A stretch of 64,000 nt of DNA from a virus, in IMG/VR virus record IMGVR_UViG_3300020463_000007, positions 1-64,000 of that record, one strand, 5' to 3'. Under the pieces are notes generated by a model. The model saw only the letters and a list, made by a program, of their open reading frames with translations, ran no database searches and was not told the DNA's origin. How positions within the stretch are numbered: position 1 is the stretch's first letter; every line of letters starts with the position of its first letter. This document shows, piece after piece, positions 40,500 through 48,042 of the stretch. The translations under genes were made by a program, and so were the position numbers.

Positions 40500-41660
40500 A
40501 TGCCAAGACTTAGTTTATATAAGCCCGAACGTGGTAATGATTACGAATTTTTAGACAAGCAAATACTTGAAATGTTTACTGTTGGTGGAACTGACATGTT
40601 TATACACAAGTATTTGGGTCCTAAAAATCCTGGTGAAGATGATGCCACAGCAGATCAGCCTAAATATGATGCTGTAAAACATACTAATATACAAGATTTA
40701 TTATTTCTTGAAAACAGAGACAGAAAATATGATAAAGATGTATATACTATGCGTGGTATATATAATGTCCAAGATGTTGACTTTGATTTAAGTCAGTTCG
40801 GATTATTTTTACAAAACGACACTTTAATGCTTACAATACACATTAGAAGTAGTGTAAAAACATTAGGTCGTAAAATCATGCCAGGTGATGTGATAGAATT
40901 GCCTCATTTAAGAGACGAATATGCACAGAATGATTTAGCTGTAGCATTAAAAAGATTTTATGTAGTTGAGGATGTAAACCGTGCCAGTGAGGGTTTTACA
41001 CAAACATGGTATCCGCATTTATACAGACTAAAGTTAAAACAAATTTACGACAGTCAAGAATACAAAGATATATTAGATTTACCAGCAGAAGAAGATGCTC
41101 CTGGTGGTAACACACTACGTGATTTACTATCTACCTACGAAAAAGAAATGCAAATTAATAATGCTGTTGTTAAACAAGCAGAAGCAGATAGTGCAAAAAG
41201 CGGTTATGATACAAGTCATTTGTTTACTTTACAAACTGACGATTCTGGAAAAACAGAACTTGTTACTGTAGATTCTGCGACACTTGATGCATCAGATGGT
41301 ATCAATGTTGATAAAGTAATGGTACCGCCTGATAAAAATGGTTATCAAGGATATCTATTAGGTGACGGATTACCACCTAACGGAGAAGTTTTTGGACATG
41401 GTATAAGTTTTCCGATTGAGCCTTCAACTCATGATTATTTTTTAAGGACAGATTTTTTGCCAAACAGACTATTTAAATATGACGGTAACCGTTGGGTTAA
41501 ATTAGAAGATGGTGTACGAATGACACTTTCACAAACCGATGACAAGAAAACACTGAAAAGTGGTTTTGTCAACAATACACAAACTGATAACATTGGTGGA
41601 GAAACTGTCAAAGAAAGACAAAGTTTATCTAAAGCACTTAAAGCTAAGCCAGATAATTAA
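40500..41660 (+). CDS. 14: Neck protein gp14
   Basis: 386 residues. The conserved start LYKPERGNDYEFLDKQILEM and TDMFIHKYLGPKNPG mark it as marine-type gp14; later IMPGDVIELPHLRDEYAQND and KRFYVVEDVNRASEGFTQTW follow. T4 gp14 is 256 aa; the extra C-terminal 100 residues include a module FKYDGNRWVKLEDG similar to the beta modules in gp15 and gp18. The late box is so close to the ATG (GATAAATACTTGTATG) that the mRNA should be leaderless. Confidence 0.88.
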   Translation: MPRLSLYKPERGNDYEFLDKQILEMFTVGGTDMFIHKYLGPKNPGEDDATADQPKYDAVKHTNIQDLLFLENRDRKYDKDVYTMRGIYNVQDVDFDLSQFGLFLQNDTLMLTIHIRSSVKTLGRKIMPGDVIELPHLRDEYAQNDLAVALKRFYVVEDVNRASEGFTQTWYPHLYRLKLKQIYDSQEYKDILDLPAEEDAPGGNTLRDLLSTYEKEMQINNAVVKQAEADSAKSGYDTSHLFTLQTDDSGKTELVTVDSATLDASDGINVDKVMVPPDKNGYQGYLLGDGLPPNGEVFGHGISFPIEPSTHDYFLRTDFLPNRLFKYDGNRWVKLEDGVRMTLSQTDDKKTLKSGFVNNTQTDNIGGETVKERQSLSKALKAKPDN

Positions 41661-41670
41661 GGTATAATAA

Positions 41671-43197
41671 ATGCAACACTTTTATGACGGACAGATAAGA
41701 AGATATTTAACTCAACTAATTAGACTTATGAGTAATTTTTCTTATGAAGATGGCGATAAAAAACTAACACAAATTCCTGTTATGTACGGAGATATAACAA
41801 GACAAGTTGGTAGTATTATACGTGAAAATTCTGAAAACAAAATACCTAGTGCTCCAAGAATGGGAGTTTATGTTACAGGTTTAGAAATGGATACAGCTAG
41901 GTTAGCTGACGCTAGTTTTATTAGTAAAGTTAACATTAGGGAAAGAGCATATGATGATCAAGGTCAAGAATATTTAAATGAGTCTGGAAAAAATTATACC
42001 GTAGAACGATTAATGCCTACTCCTTACACATTATCTGTAAGCTGTGATATATGGAGTACTAACACTGATCAAAAATTACAAATACTAGAACAAATTTTGA
42101 TGTTATTTAATCCTAGTTTTGAAATACAAACCACAGATAATTATATAGACTGGACAAGTTTAAGTGTTGTAAATTTAGAAGGTATAACTTTTAGCAGTCG
42201 ATCAATACCTACTGGTACTGAATCTGAAATTGATGTAGCTACTTTACAATTCCAAACGCCTATATATATTTCACCGCCAGTGAAAGTAAAGCGGCTTGGA
42301 GTCATTACTAATATTATAACTAGTATTTTTGATGAGACAGGAAATATCAACAATATAAATCCTGATAAAATTTTTGATAGCTTTGGTAATCAAATACAAT
42401 CTGAACTATCATCTGATTTTGACAGTCAAGATACTATAATGCCAGAACTTAACACAGATCATACTGAGATACATGGCAGAGTAGGAGTGTTACCTACAGG
42501 TGAAATAGAACACATTACACAAACTGGAAAAGTAAAAAGAGGTACTGCTGATACAGTTGTTTCAATATCACATAGAGGTATGGATCTATTAGTATTGAAT
42601 AATACATTACAATTAATAAACAAAGGAGTTGTTGGCAACACATTATGGCCACAATATCTGGATGCTGTACCTGGTAACTTTAAAACAGGTTTATCACAAA
42701 TTAGATTAGCTAGAAAAGATCTTACAAATGATATTGTAGGAACATTTGCAGTTGATGTAACAGATGAAACTAAAGCTGTAGTAAATTGGGACACTGATAC
42801 ATTACCAAGTGATACAATTATTACCAGTACATTACAAGAAAAAGCAAAAATTGATTATATACTTGATCCAACTAAAACAAATCCAACCACTTTAAAGACA
42901 GCAGGGAATAGAATTTTACTTTTAGGCGCAATAGGTTCAACTGTAAATGTTGATGGTGCCGATGCGTGGAAGAATGCAGATGGTACTGACTTCATTGCTA
43001 ATGAAAACGATATATGTGAATGGGATGGTACTAAATGGGTGATTGTATTTGATGCTTCTACTAAAACAAACCAACTTACTGATGTAACATACGTTACTAA
43101 CCTAAATACAGGTATTCAATATAAATGGGACACTTTTGAATGGGTATTATCGTTCGAAGGTGAATATCCAGACGGCACCTGGCGTATAGTATTTTAA
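41671..43197 (+). CDS. 15: Tail completion protein gp15 with C-terminal extension
   Basis: 508 residues against 272 in T4. The N-terminal half is the gp15 core: HFYDGQIRRYLTQLIRLMSN, KLTQIPVMYGDITRQVGSII, ERLMPTPYTLSVSCDIWSTN and QKLQILEQILMLFNPSFEIQ. gp15 caps the tail tube and sheath. The second half is a large extension ending in W-rich modules (ENDICEWDGTKWVIVFDAST; YKWDTFEWVLSFEGEYPDGT) of the same style as the gp18 insertion. It follows gp14 by ten bases. Confidence 0.85.
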   Translation: MQHFYDGQIRRYLTQLIRLMSNFSYEDGDKKLTQIPVMYGDITRQVGSIIRENSENKIPSAPRMGVYVTGLEMDTARLADASFISKVNIRERAYDDQGQEYLNESGKNYTVERLMPTPYTLSVSCDIWSTNTDQKLQILEQILMLFNPSFEIQTTDNYIDWTSLSVVNLEGITFSSRSIPTGTESEIDVATLQFQTPIYISPPVKVKRLGVITNIITSIFDETGNINNINPDKIFDSFGNQIQSELSSDFDSQDTIMPELNTDHTEIHGRVGVLPTGEIEHITQTGKVKRGTADTVVSISHRGMDLLVLNNTLQLINKGVVGNTLWPQYLDAVPGNFKTGLSQIRLARKDLTNDIVGTFAVDVTDETKAVVNWDTDTLPSDTIITSTLQEKAKIDYILDPTKTNPTTLKTAGNRILLLGAIGSTVNVDGADAWKNADGTDFIANENDICEWDGTKWVIVFDASTKTNQLTDVTYVTNLNTGIQYKWDTFEWVLSFEGEYPDGTWRIVF

Positions 43198-43205
43198 GAT
43201 AATTA
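43198..43205 (+). promoter_or_regulatory. Degenerate late box before the Nudix gene
   Basis: GATAATTACTTATATG differs from the gp14 element (GATAAATACTTGTATG) by two bases and has the same five-base distance to the ATG at 43211. It could be a weak leaderless late promoter; similarity alone supports it. Confidence 0.4.
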
Positions 43206-43210
43206 CTTAT

Positions 43211-43648
43211 ATGAATAACATTGTCTGTAGCGGTGCCCTCTTCTACACCCTTGATACTCACAGATTTTTATTTCTATTTAGATCTAACGGTAAAAAAGCC
43301 GGATTATGGGGATTAGTAGGAGGTACAAATGAAGGAGTAGAAACTCCTTTTGAAGGACTACAAAGAGAAATTAAAGAAGAAATTGGTAGTGTTCCTGAAA
43401 TTAAAAAGGTGCTACCACTAGAATCCTTTGTATCTAATGATGCACACTTCCACTTTCATACATACTTGTGTGTAATAAAAAGTGAATTTATTCCTAAATT
43501 AAATAATGAACACAGCGGTTATGCATGGTGTAGTTTCCGTAACTGGCCTAAACCTTTACACTTAGGTTTGCGTAATACATTACAAAGCAAAGCTAATTTA
43601 ACTAAATTAGAAACTGTGTTCGAGACAATTAATTTACTTGACAATTAA
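43211..43648 (+). CDS. Nudix hydrolase
   Basis: 145 residues. The Nudix box is complete: GGTNEGVETPFEGLQ followed by REIKEEIG (about 37-59), fitting G-x5-E-x7-RE-x2-EE-x-G. It hydrolyses nucleoside diphosphates linked to another moiety, such as nucleotide sugars, (d)NTPs or caps. Its position at the head of the ADP-heptose cassette suggests it might act on sugar nucleotides (GDP-sugar-mannosyl-hydrolase-like), but this is inference. Confidence 0.88.
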   Translation: MNNIVCSGALFYTLDTHRFLFLFRSNGKKAGLWGLVGGTNEGVETPFEGLQREIKEEIGSVPEIKKVLPLESFVSNDAHFHFHTYLCVIKSEFIPKLNNEHSGYAWCSFRNWPKPLHLGLRNTLQSKANLTKLETVFETINLLDN

Positions 43649-43672
43649 ATTAATAGAAAGTAAAATGAGTGT

Positions 43673-44827
43673 ATGAAGGTTTTAGTATTAGGTGATATAA
43701 TAACTGACAAATATATCTACGGCAGTAGTTCAAGGATTAGTCCTGAGGCTCCGGTGCCAGTGGTCAATATTACTAATGCTGCAACTTCGCTTGGAGGAGC
43801 AGGGCTTGTTTTTGAAAATTTAAAAAGTTTAGGTGTAGATGTTACATTGTTTGATACAATGCAACCTCGCAGTACAAAAACTAGAATTATATCTGACGGA
43901 CATTACATCACTAGACTAGACGAAGATGAGCAAGCAGATGGTGAAGTTGTACTGAAAAAAGTTATCGATACAGACTTTTCACAATATGAATATGTAATAT
44001 TAAGTGACTACAACAAAGGTGTGTTAGATAATGCCAAACAAATTATTAAACACATTAATAGCCAAGGTTGTAAAGTTATTGTAGATCCTAAACGTAATGC
44101 ACAATTTTATCAAGATGCGTGGTTAGTAAAGCCTAATGCAAAAGAATTAATTGACTTTAATTTTAAAGGATGGCAAAGTAATATCATTACTACAGATGCT
44201 GACAAAAATGTAGTTGCTACAATAGATAATATTAAGTATAATGTACCTGTAGAAAAAGTTGAAGTTTCAGATGTTACTGGTGCTGGAGATTGTTTTTTAG
44301 CAGGATTTGTTTATGGACTAACAAAAGAATATAGTTATAAAAAATGTTTACAGATTGCTATAAAAGGATCAACTAAAAGTGTAAGTCGTGCGGGTACATA
44401 TATTCTTAAGCAAGAAGATTTAAATCAAGGTATAGTTTGGACTAACGGTGTATTTGATATACTACACACAGGGCATTTAGAATTATTAAGATATGCTAAT
44501 ACATTAGGAAAAAAACTTATAGTAGGAATTAATAGCGATCCTAGTGTTAAGAGATTAAAAGGCAATAGCAGACCAATTAATAGTGCAGAAGTTCGTAAAA
44601 AGAACTTAGAAACATTACCATGGGTAGATGAAGTAATAGTGTTTGACGATGACACTCCTTTAAAAATTATTGAAACTTTACAGCCTAATATAATTGTAAA
44701 AGGCGGAGATTATACTGTTGAAACAGTAGTAGGACATGAAATATCCAATGTTGTAATTTTTCCAACTATTAAAGGACATAGTACAACTGAAATTATAGAT
44801 AAAATGAAGGCAAATCATGAAAGCTGA
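43673..44827 (+). CDS. hldE: Bifunctional heptose 7-phosphate kinase / heptose 1-phosphate adenylyltransferase (HldE-like)
   Basis: 384 residues with both HldE domains. Residues 1-245 are a PfkB/ribokinase-type kinase: LVLGDIITDKYIYGSSSRIS, a GGAGL core, LVKPNAKEL, and the catalytic SDVTGAGDCFLAGF. Residues about 255-380 are the nucleotidyltransferase: TNGVFDILHTGHLELLRYAN with H-x-G-H, VGINSDPSVKRLKG, and IIVKGGDYT near the end. E. coli HldE is 477 aa; the kinase here is compacted by about 80 residues, yet the key motifs remain. It makes ADP-D-glycero-D-manno-heptose, the donor epimerised by HldD (46217). Confidence 0.9.
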   Translation: MKVLVLGDIITDKYIYGSSSRISPEAPVPVVNITNAATSLGGAGLVFENLKSLGVDVTLFDTMQPRSTKTRIISDGHYITRLDEDEQADGEVVLKKVIDTDFSQYEYVILSDYNKGVLDNAKQIIKHINSQGCKVIVDPKRNAQFYQDAWLVKPNAKELIDFNFKGWQSNIITTDADKNVVATIDNIKYNVPVEKVEVSDVTGAGDCFLAGFVYGLTKEYSYKKCLQIAIKGSTKSVSRAGTYILKQEDLNQGIVWTNGVFDILHTGHLELLRYANTLGKKLIVGINSDPSVKRLKGNSRPINSAEVRKKNLETLPWVDEVIVFDDDTPLKIIETLQPNIIVKGGDYTVETVVGHEISNVVIFPTIKGHSTTEIIDKMKANHES

Positions 44828-45452
44828 AATACTTGCAGAAAATATAGTCAAAGGTTCAGGCGGACACGGATTAAAGAAAGATCAGTTAGTAAAAATTTTT
44901 ACTAGTATTGATAACTTAGAAGACTTTGCATACACTATGAAAAAAGTATTAGAACATGGTGGCAAAGATTATTTAACTACACAAAGTTTTGAATATAACA
45001 TTCCGGCATTTACTAATTTTACTAAATGGCATCATGTTGATGAAAAATATAATTTAGACTGGGGATTTGATAAGAAAGACGCTGGATGTTATATGTATGG
45101 AATTTTCAAAGATACTTCTCCTAGTACAGTAGACATTTTACAGTCAGAAGTAATTTATATTGGTGAGAGTAGAGCTACTACTAGAAATTGTATGCTAGGA
45201 CGAAGAACAGATTTTAAAGGTACTGTAAAAAACGAAAGGTTATCACCTTATGGTTGTGGTACAGCATTCAAAGAAAAGTTTGGTAAAGAAAATATAAAAT
45301 ATGTGTACCAAGCATATTTGCCAATGCATAATAGTCTTGTAAAAGAAGCAGAAATGCAGATGCTTTGCATGTATTATAAAAAGTATAAAGATATACCTGC
45401 ATGTAATCCTGTAAGCGATTTGCGTAGAGTAAAATTAAGAATGGAAAACTAA
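44817..45452 (+). CDS. GIY-YIG-like nuclease domain protein
   Basis: 211 residues. The second half has GIY-YIG features: GCYMYGIF and VIYIGES strands, ATTRNCMLGRRTDF supplying an Arg, EAEMQML supplying the catalytic-type Glu, and IPACNPV supplying the closing Asn. The N-terminal 80 residues (ILAENIVKGSGGHGLKKDQL) are unique. GIY-YIG enzymes cut DNA and are common in T4-like phages, often as homing nucleases or repair enzymes. Its place inside a sugar operon is odd. It overlaps hldE by 11 bases. Confidence 0.65.
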   Translation: MKAEILAENIVKGSGGHGLKKDQLVKIFTSIDNLEDFAYTMKKVLEHGGKDYLTTQSFEYNIPAFTNFTKWHHVDEKYNLDWGFDKKDAGCYMYGIFKDTSPSTVDILQSEVIYIGESRATTRNCMLGRRTDFKGTVKNERLSPYGCGTAFKEKFGKENIKYVYQAYLPMHNSLVKEAEMQMLCMYYKKYKDIPACNPVSDLRRVKLRMEN

Positions 45453-45793
45453 TGGAACATTTAAGAAAATATATAGGACTATACTTAACAGCATTAATTT
45501 TGCCTTTTATGTTTGGATATGGCGTAAGTGAAGATCATCCAATATGGGTTTGGTGGATAGCTTTTGCTCTTATAATATTGAAAACTCCTCCTTATAGTAT
45601 CAGTGATCGTTTTTGGGGAGCGTATGCAAGATTATTAGAATGGATATTAGGACCATTAATAAAGAGATTAAAAAAATTACCTTGGTGGGCTAGAACTATT
45701 ATAGCAATAGCAATATTGTACTTTGTGGAAGAATACTTTCTAGCATCACTTGGTTACACAATGTTACCTTGGAGAATGGATTTTGGAAGTTAG
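45452..45793 (+). CDS. Small membrane protein, 113 aa
   Basis: Three likely membrane segments (about 9-24, 30-44, 83-102) separated by basic loops (LIKRLKKLPWWARTI). Trp-rich (WVWWIAF). TAATG overlap with the preceding gene indicates translational coupling. No family is recognised. It lies within the heptose cassette and next to a DoxX-like gene, so an inner-membrane role is likely. Confidence 0.75.
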   Translation: MEHLRKYIGLYLTALILPFMFGYGVSEDHPIWVWWIAFALIILKTPPYSISDRFWGAYARLLEWILGPLIKRLKKLPWWARTIIAIAILYFVEEYFLASLGYTMLPWRMDFGS

Positions 45794-45803
45794 GAAAGTT
45801 AGT

Positions 45804-46217
45804 ATGAAGAATATATTTAAAAAAATTAATCAATCTATACCAGATTTTTGTTTGAGTCATTGGCTTTTTAGAATACCCTTAGCTATAGTTTTTATACAGC
45901 AAGGTTTATCTAAATTGCCTGTCACTATCGAAGAAGCAAGTACTTTTGATTTGCCATACTTAGTATGGTGGTTTGTAGCTTATGGTGAGCTTGGTGGTGG
46001 CTTAGGTTTAATTGCTGGTGGCGTGATAGCACGTTGGTGGGAAGAGATAGGAGATCTTATAACACGATTTAGCGGAATTACTATTTGTTCAATTATGACC
46101 GGAGTAATATGGATTGGACAGCCTGAGAATGTAATGGATGTATTATTATATGACAACCTACATTTATTTCTATGGGTAGGTGGACTGTATTTTGCTTTAA
46201 GAGGAAATAGACAATAA
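45804..46217 (+). CDS. DoxX-like membrane protein
   Basis: 137 residues starting MKNIFKKINQSIPDFCLSHW at the ATG at 45804, preceded by TAGGAAAG. The DoxX/DUF-type four-helix layout is visible: RIPLAIVFIQQGLSKLP, LVWWFVAYGELGGGLGLIAG, a charged loop, two more helices. DoxX-like proteins are inner-membrane proteins of mixed roles, some linked to redox or quinol chemistry. It overlaps hldD by one base. Confidence 0.75.
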   Translation: MKNIFKKINQSIPDFCLSHWLFRIPLAIVFIQQGLSKLPVTIEEASTFDLPYLVWWFVAYGELGGGLGLIAGGVIARWWEEIGDLITRFSGITICSIMTGVIWIGQPENVMDVLLYDNLHLFLWVGGLYFALRGNRQ

Positions 46218-47035
46218 TGAGAATACTAGTTACAGGGTACAAAGGATTTATAGGACATAATATTTCTCAATATTTAATTGATAAGGGACATGTAGTAGAA
46301 GGCTGGGAATTTATGGAAAATGCTGTTCCTGACCCTAGTGCTTACGATTGGGTAATACACCTTGGTGCTATTAGTGACACAACATTTACTGATGTTGAAC
46401 AAATAATGTCTAATAATTTTGAAAATAGTATGAGACTATTACAAGCATGTGATACTATGGGTACTAATTTTCAATATGCTTCTAGTGCAAGTGTATACGG
46501 TCCAACCACGCATTTTACAGAAGATGGTCCGCTCTTACCACAGAGTCCTTATGCATGGAGTAAGTACTTGTTAGATAGATTTGTTAACCAACATATAAAT
46601 GACTTTAATGTTATAGTACAAGGATTTAGATATTTTAATGTATACGGAGCATATGAAACTCATAAAGGAAATCAGGCTAGCCCTTACACTAAATTTACAA
46701 AACAGGCAAAAGAAGATAAAATTATAACCGTATTTGAAAATAGTGAAGATTACAAAAGAGATTTTGTATGTGTAGACGATGTATGCAATGTACATGAAAA
46801 AATGTTTAGTGTTGATAAATCAGGTATATGGAATATTGGTACAGGTTCCCCTGAGAGCTTTGAAGTCGTAGCCAGAACAATAGCCGAGAAGTATGGGGCT
46901 GACATTAAATATATACCTATGCCAGATAACTTAAAAGGTCAGTATCAAAAATATACATGTGCAGATTTAACAAAATTAAATTCAATAATAGACCATAAAT
47001 GGATAGATATTAAGGATTATATAAATGGAAGTTGA
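46217..47035 (+). CDS. hldD: ADP-L-glycero-D-manno-heptose 6-epimerase (HldD)
   Basis: 272 residues, short-chain dehydrogenase fold. The NAD(P) loop is GYKGFIGHN (7-15). The catalytic Y-x3-K is in SPYAWSKYLLDRF. HldD-specific stretches align by eye with E. coli: YASSASVYGPT, GFRYFNVYGAYETHKG, FENSEDYKRDFVCVDDV, IWNIGTGSPESF, and IPMPDNLKGQYQKYTCADLT. It converts the D,D to the L,D form of ADP-heptose, the donor used by LPS heptosyltransferases. It is slightly shorter than E. coli HldD (310 aa). Confidence 0.93.
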   Translation: MRILVTGYKGFIGHNISQYLIDKGHVVEGWEFMENAVPDPSAYDWVIHLGAISDTTFTDVEQIMSNNFENSMRLLQACDTMGTNFQYASSASVYGPTTHFTEDGPLLPQSPYAWSKYLLDRFVNQHINDFNVIVQGFRYFNVYGAYETHKGNQASPYTKFTKQAKEDKIITVFENSEDYKRDFVCVDDVCNVHEKMFSVDKSGIWNIGTGSPESFEVVARTIAEKYGADIKYIPMPDNLKGQYQKYTCADLTKLNSIIDHKWIDIKDYINGS

Positions 47036-47441
47036 AAGACTTAGTGGTGTTGTACAAAAAGGTTGGGGTTACGAACTTATTTGGGCAACTAATGACAAGT
47101 ACTGTGGTAAAATTATGGTATTTGAGAAAAAAGGTAATAAGTTTTCTATGCACTTTCATAGAGAAAAAGACGAAACATGGTTTGTTAATAATGGCAAATT
47201 TACTGTAAGGTGGATCGATACTAAAACTGCCACACTACACGAACAAGAATTAATTGAAGGCCAGACTTGGCATAATCCACCCCTACAACCTCATCAGCTA
47301 GAAGCACTAGAAGATGGCAGTAGCATTACTGAAGTTAGTACGCCTGACTCAGTAGAAGATAATTATAGAATTATTCCCGGAGATAGTCAAAGTGAACGAA
47401 CAACAGATACCAGTGACGGAAACACCACAACCGATAATTAG
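47025..47441 (+). CDS. Cupin protein (mannose-6-phosphate isomerase type II-like)
   Basis: 138 residues. KGWGYELIWATNDKYCGKIM is the typical entry of such cupins. The first motif is SMHFHREKDETWFVNNGKF with H-x-H and E, the second is GQTWHNPPLQPHQLEALEDG. The C-terminal tail (SERTTDTSDGNTTTDN) is low-complexity and is where the next gene starts. It is related by eye to the cupin domains at 9542-9889 and 18717-19478. Probably an isomerase or epimerase-like sugar enzyme in the heptose cassette. Confidence 0.8.
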   Translation: MEVERLSGVVQKGWGYELIWATNDKYCGKIMVFEKKGNKFSMHFHREKDETWFVNNGKFTVRWIDTKTATLHEQELIEGQTWHNPPLQPHQLEALEDGSSITEVSTPDSVEDNYRIIPGDSQSERTTDTSDGNTTTDN

Positions 47442-48042
47442 GTGGTCATCAGACATTCCTACGTTAATAAGTAATTCTGAAAAGAATGCTAAAATTGTAA
47501 TTGGTCTTGATAGAGATGGTGTAATAAATGTAGACTTAGGAACCTATGTAACTAAGCCAGAAGACTTTCAGCCTATTAGTGGTAGCTTAGAAGCTGTTGC
47601 TACCATTAAAAAATTAGGCTTTCAAATTGTTATAATAACTAATCAAGGCGGCATACAAAAAGGTTTAATGACACAAGCAGACGTTGATAGAGTACATGAT
47701 CGTATGTTTAAATTACTAGGTGAAGCTGGTTGTGCCTTTATTGAAGCCTTATATTATAGTGAATCAAGTAGAAAAGATGATATGTATGCTAAACCTAACA
47801 CAGGAATGTTTAAGCGTTGTGAAAAAGAACATCCTGAAATAAAATTTGCTGGAGGATATTATGTTGGAGATAAAATTTCCGATTTAAAAGCCGCAATGAA
47901 AATAGGTGCAAAACCAATATTAGTCCGTACCGGATATGGTAAAGAAACAGAACAACTTTTAAATAGATTTACTTACAAAAAAATAAAAGCTAGAACAAAA
48001 GTTTATGATGATTTAAAAAGTTTTGTTGATACTTTAGATTAA
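47392..48042 (+). CDS. gmhB: HAD phosphatase, GmhB-like heptose bisphosphate phosphatase
   Basis: 216 residues from a GTG start at 47392, with GGAG nine bases upstream. The HAD motifs are VIGLDRDGVIN (nucleophile Asp and general acid D-R-D), IVIITNQGGI (motif II), a KPNTGMF lysine region and YYVGDKISDLKAA (motif IV). The order and spacing match the histidinol-phosphatase/GmhB group, which removes the 7-phosphate in ADP-heptose synthesis. The zinc-binding cysteines of E. coli GmhB are not seen (YYSESSRKDDMYAKPN instead of a Cys-rich loop). The operon context supports the role. The first 25 residues are extra. Confidence 0.82.
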   Translation: MNEQQIPVTETPQPIIRWSSDIPTLISNSEKNAKIVIGLDRDGVINVDLGTYVTKPEDFQPISGSLEAVATIKKLGFQIVIITNQGGIQKGLMTQADVDRVHDRMFKLLGEAGCAFIEALYYSESSRKDDMYAKPNTGMFKRCEKEHPEIKFAGGYYVGDKISDLKAAMKIGAKPILVRTGYGKETEQLLNRFTYKKIKARTKVYDDLKSFVDTLD

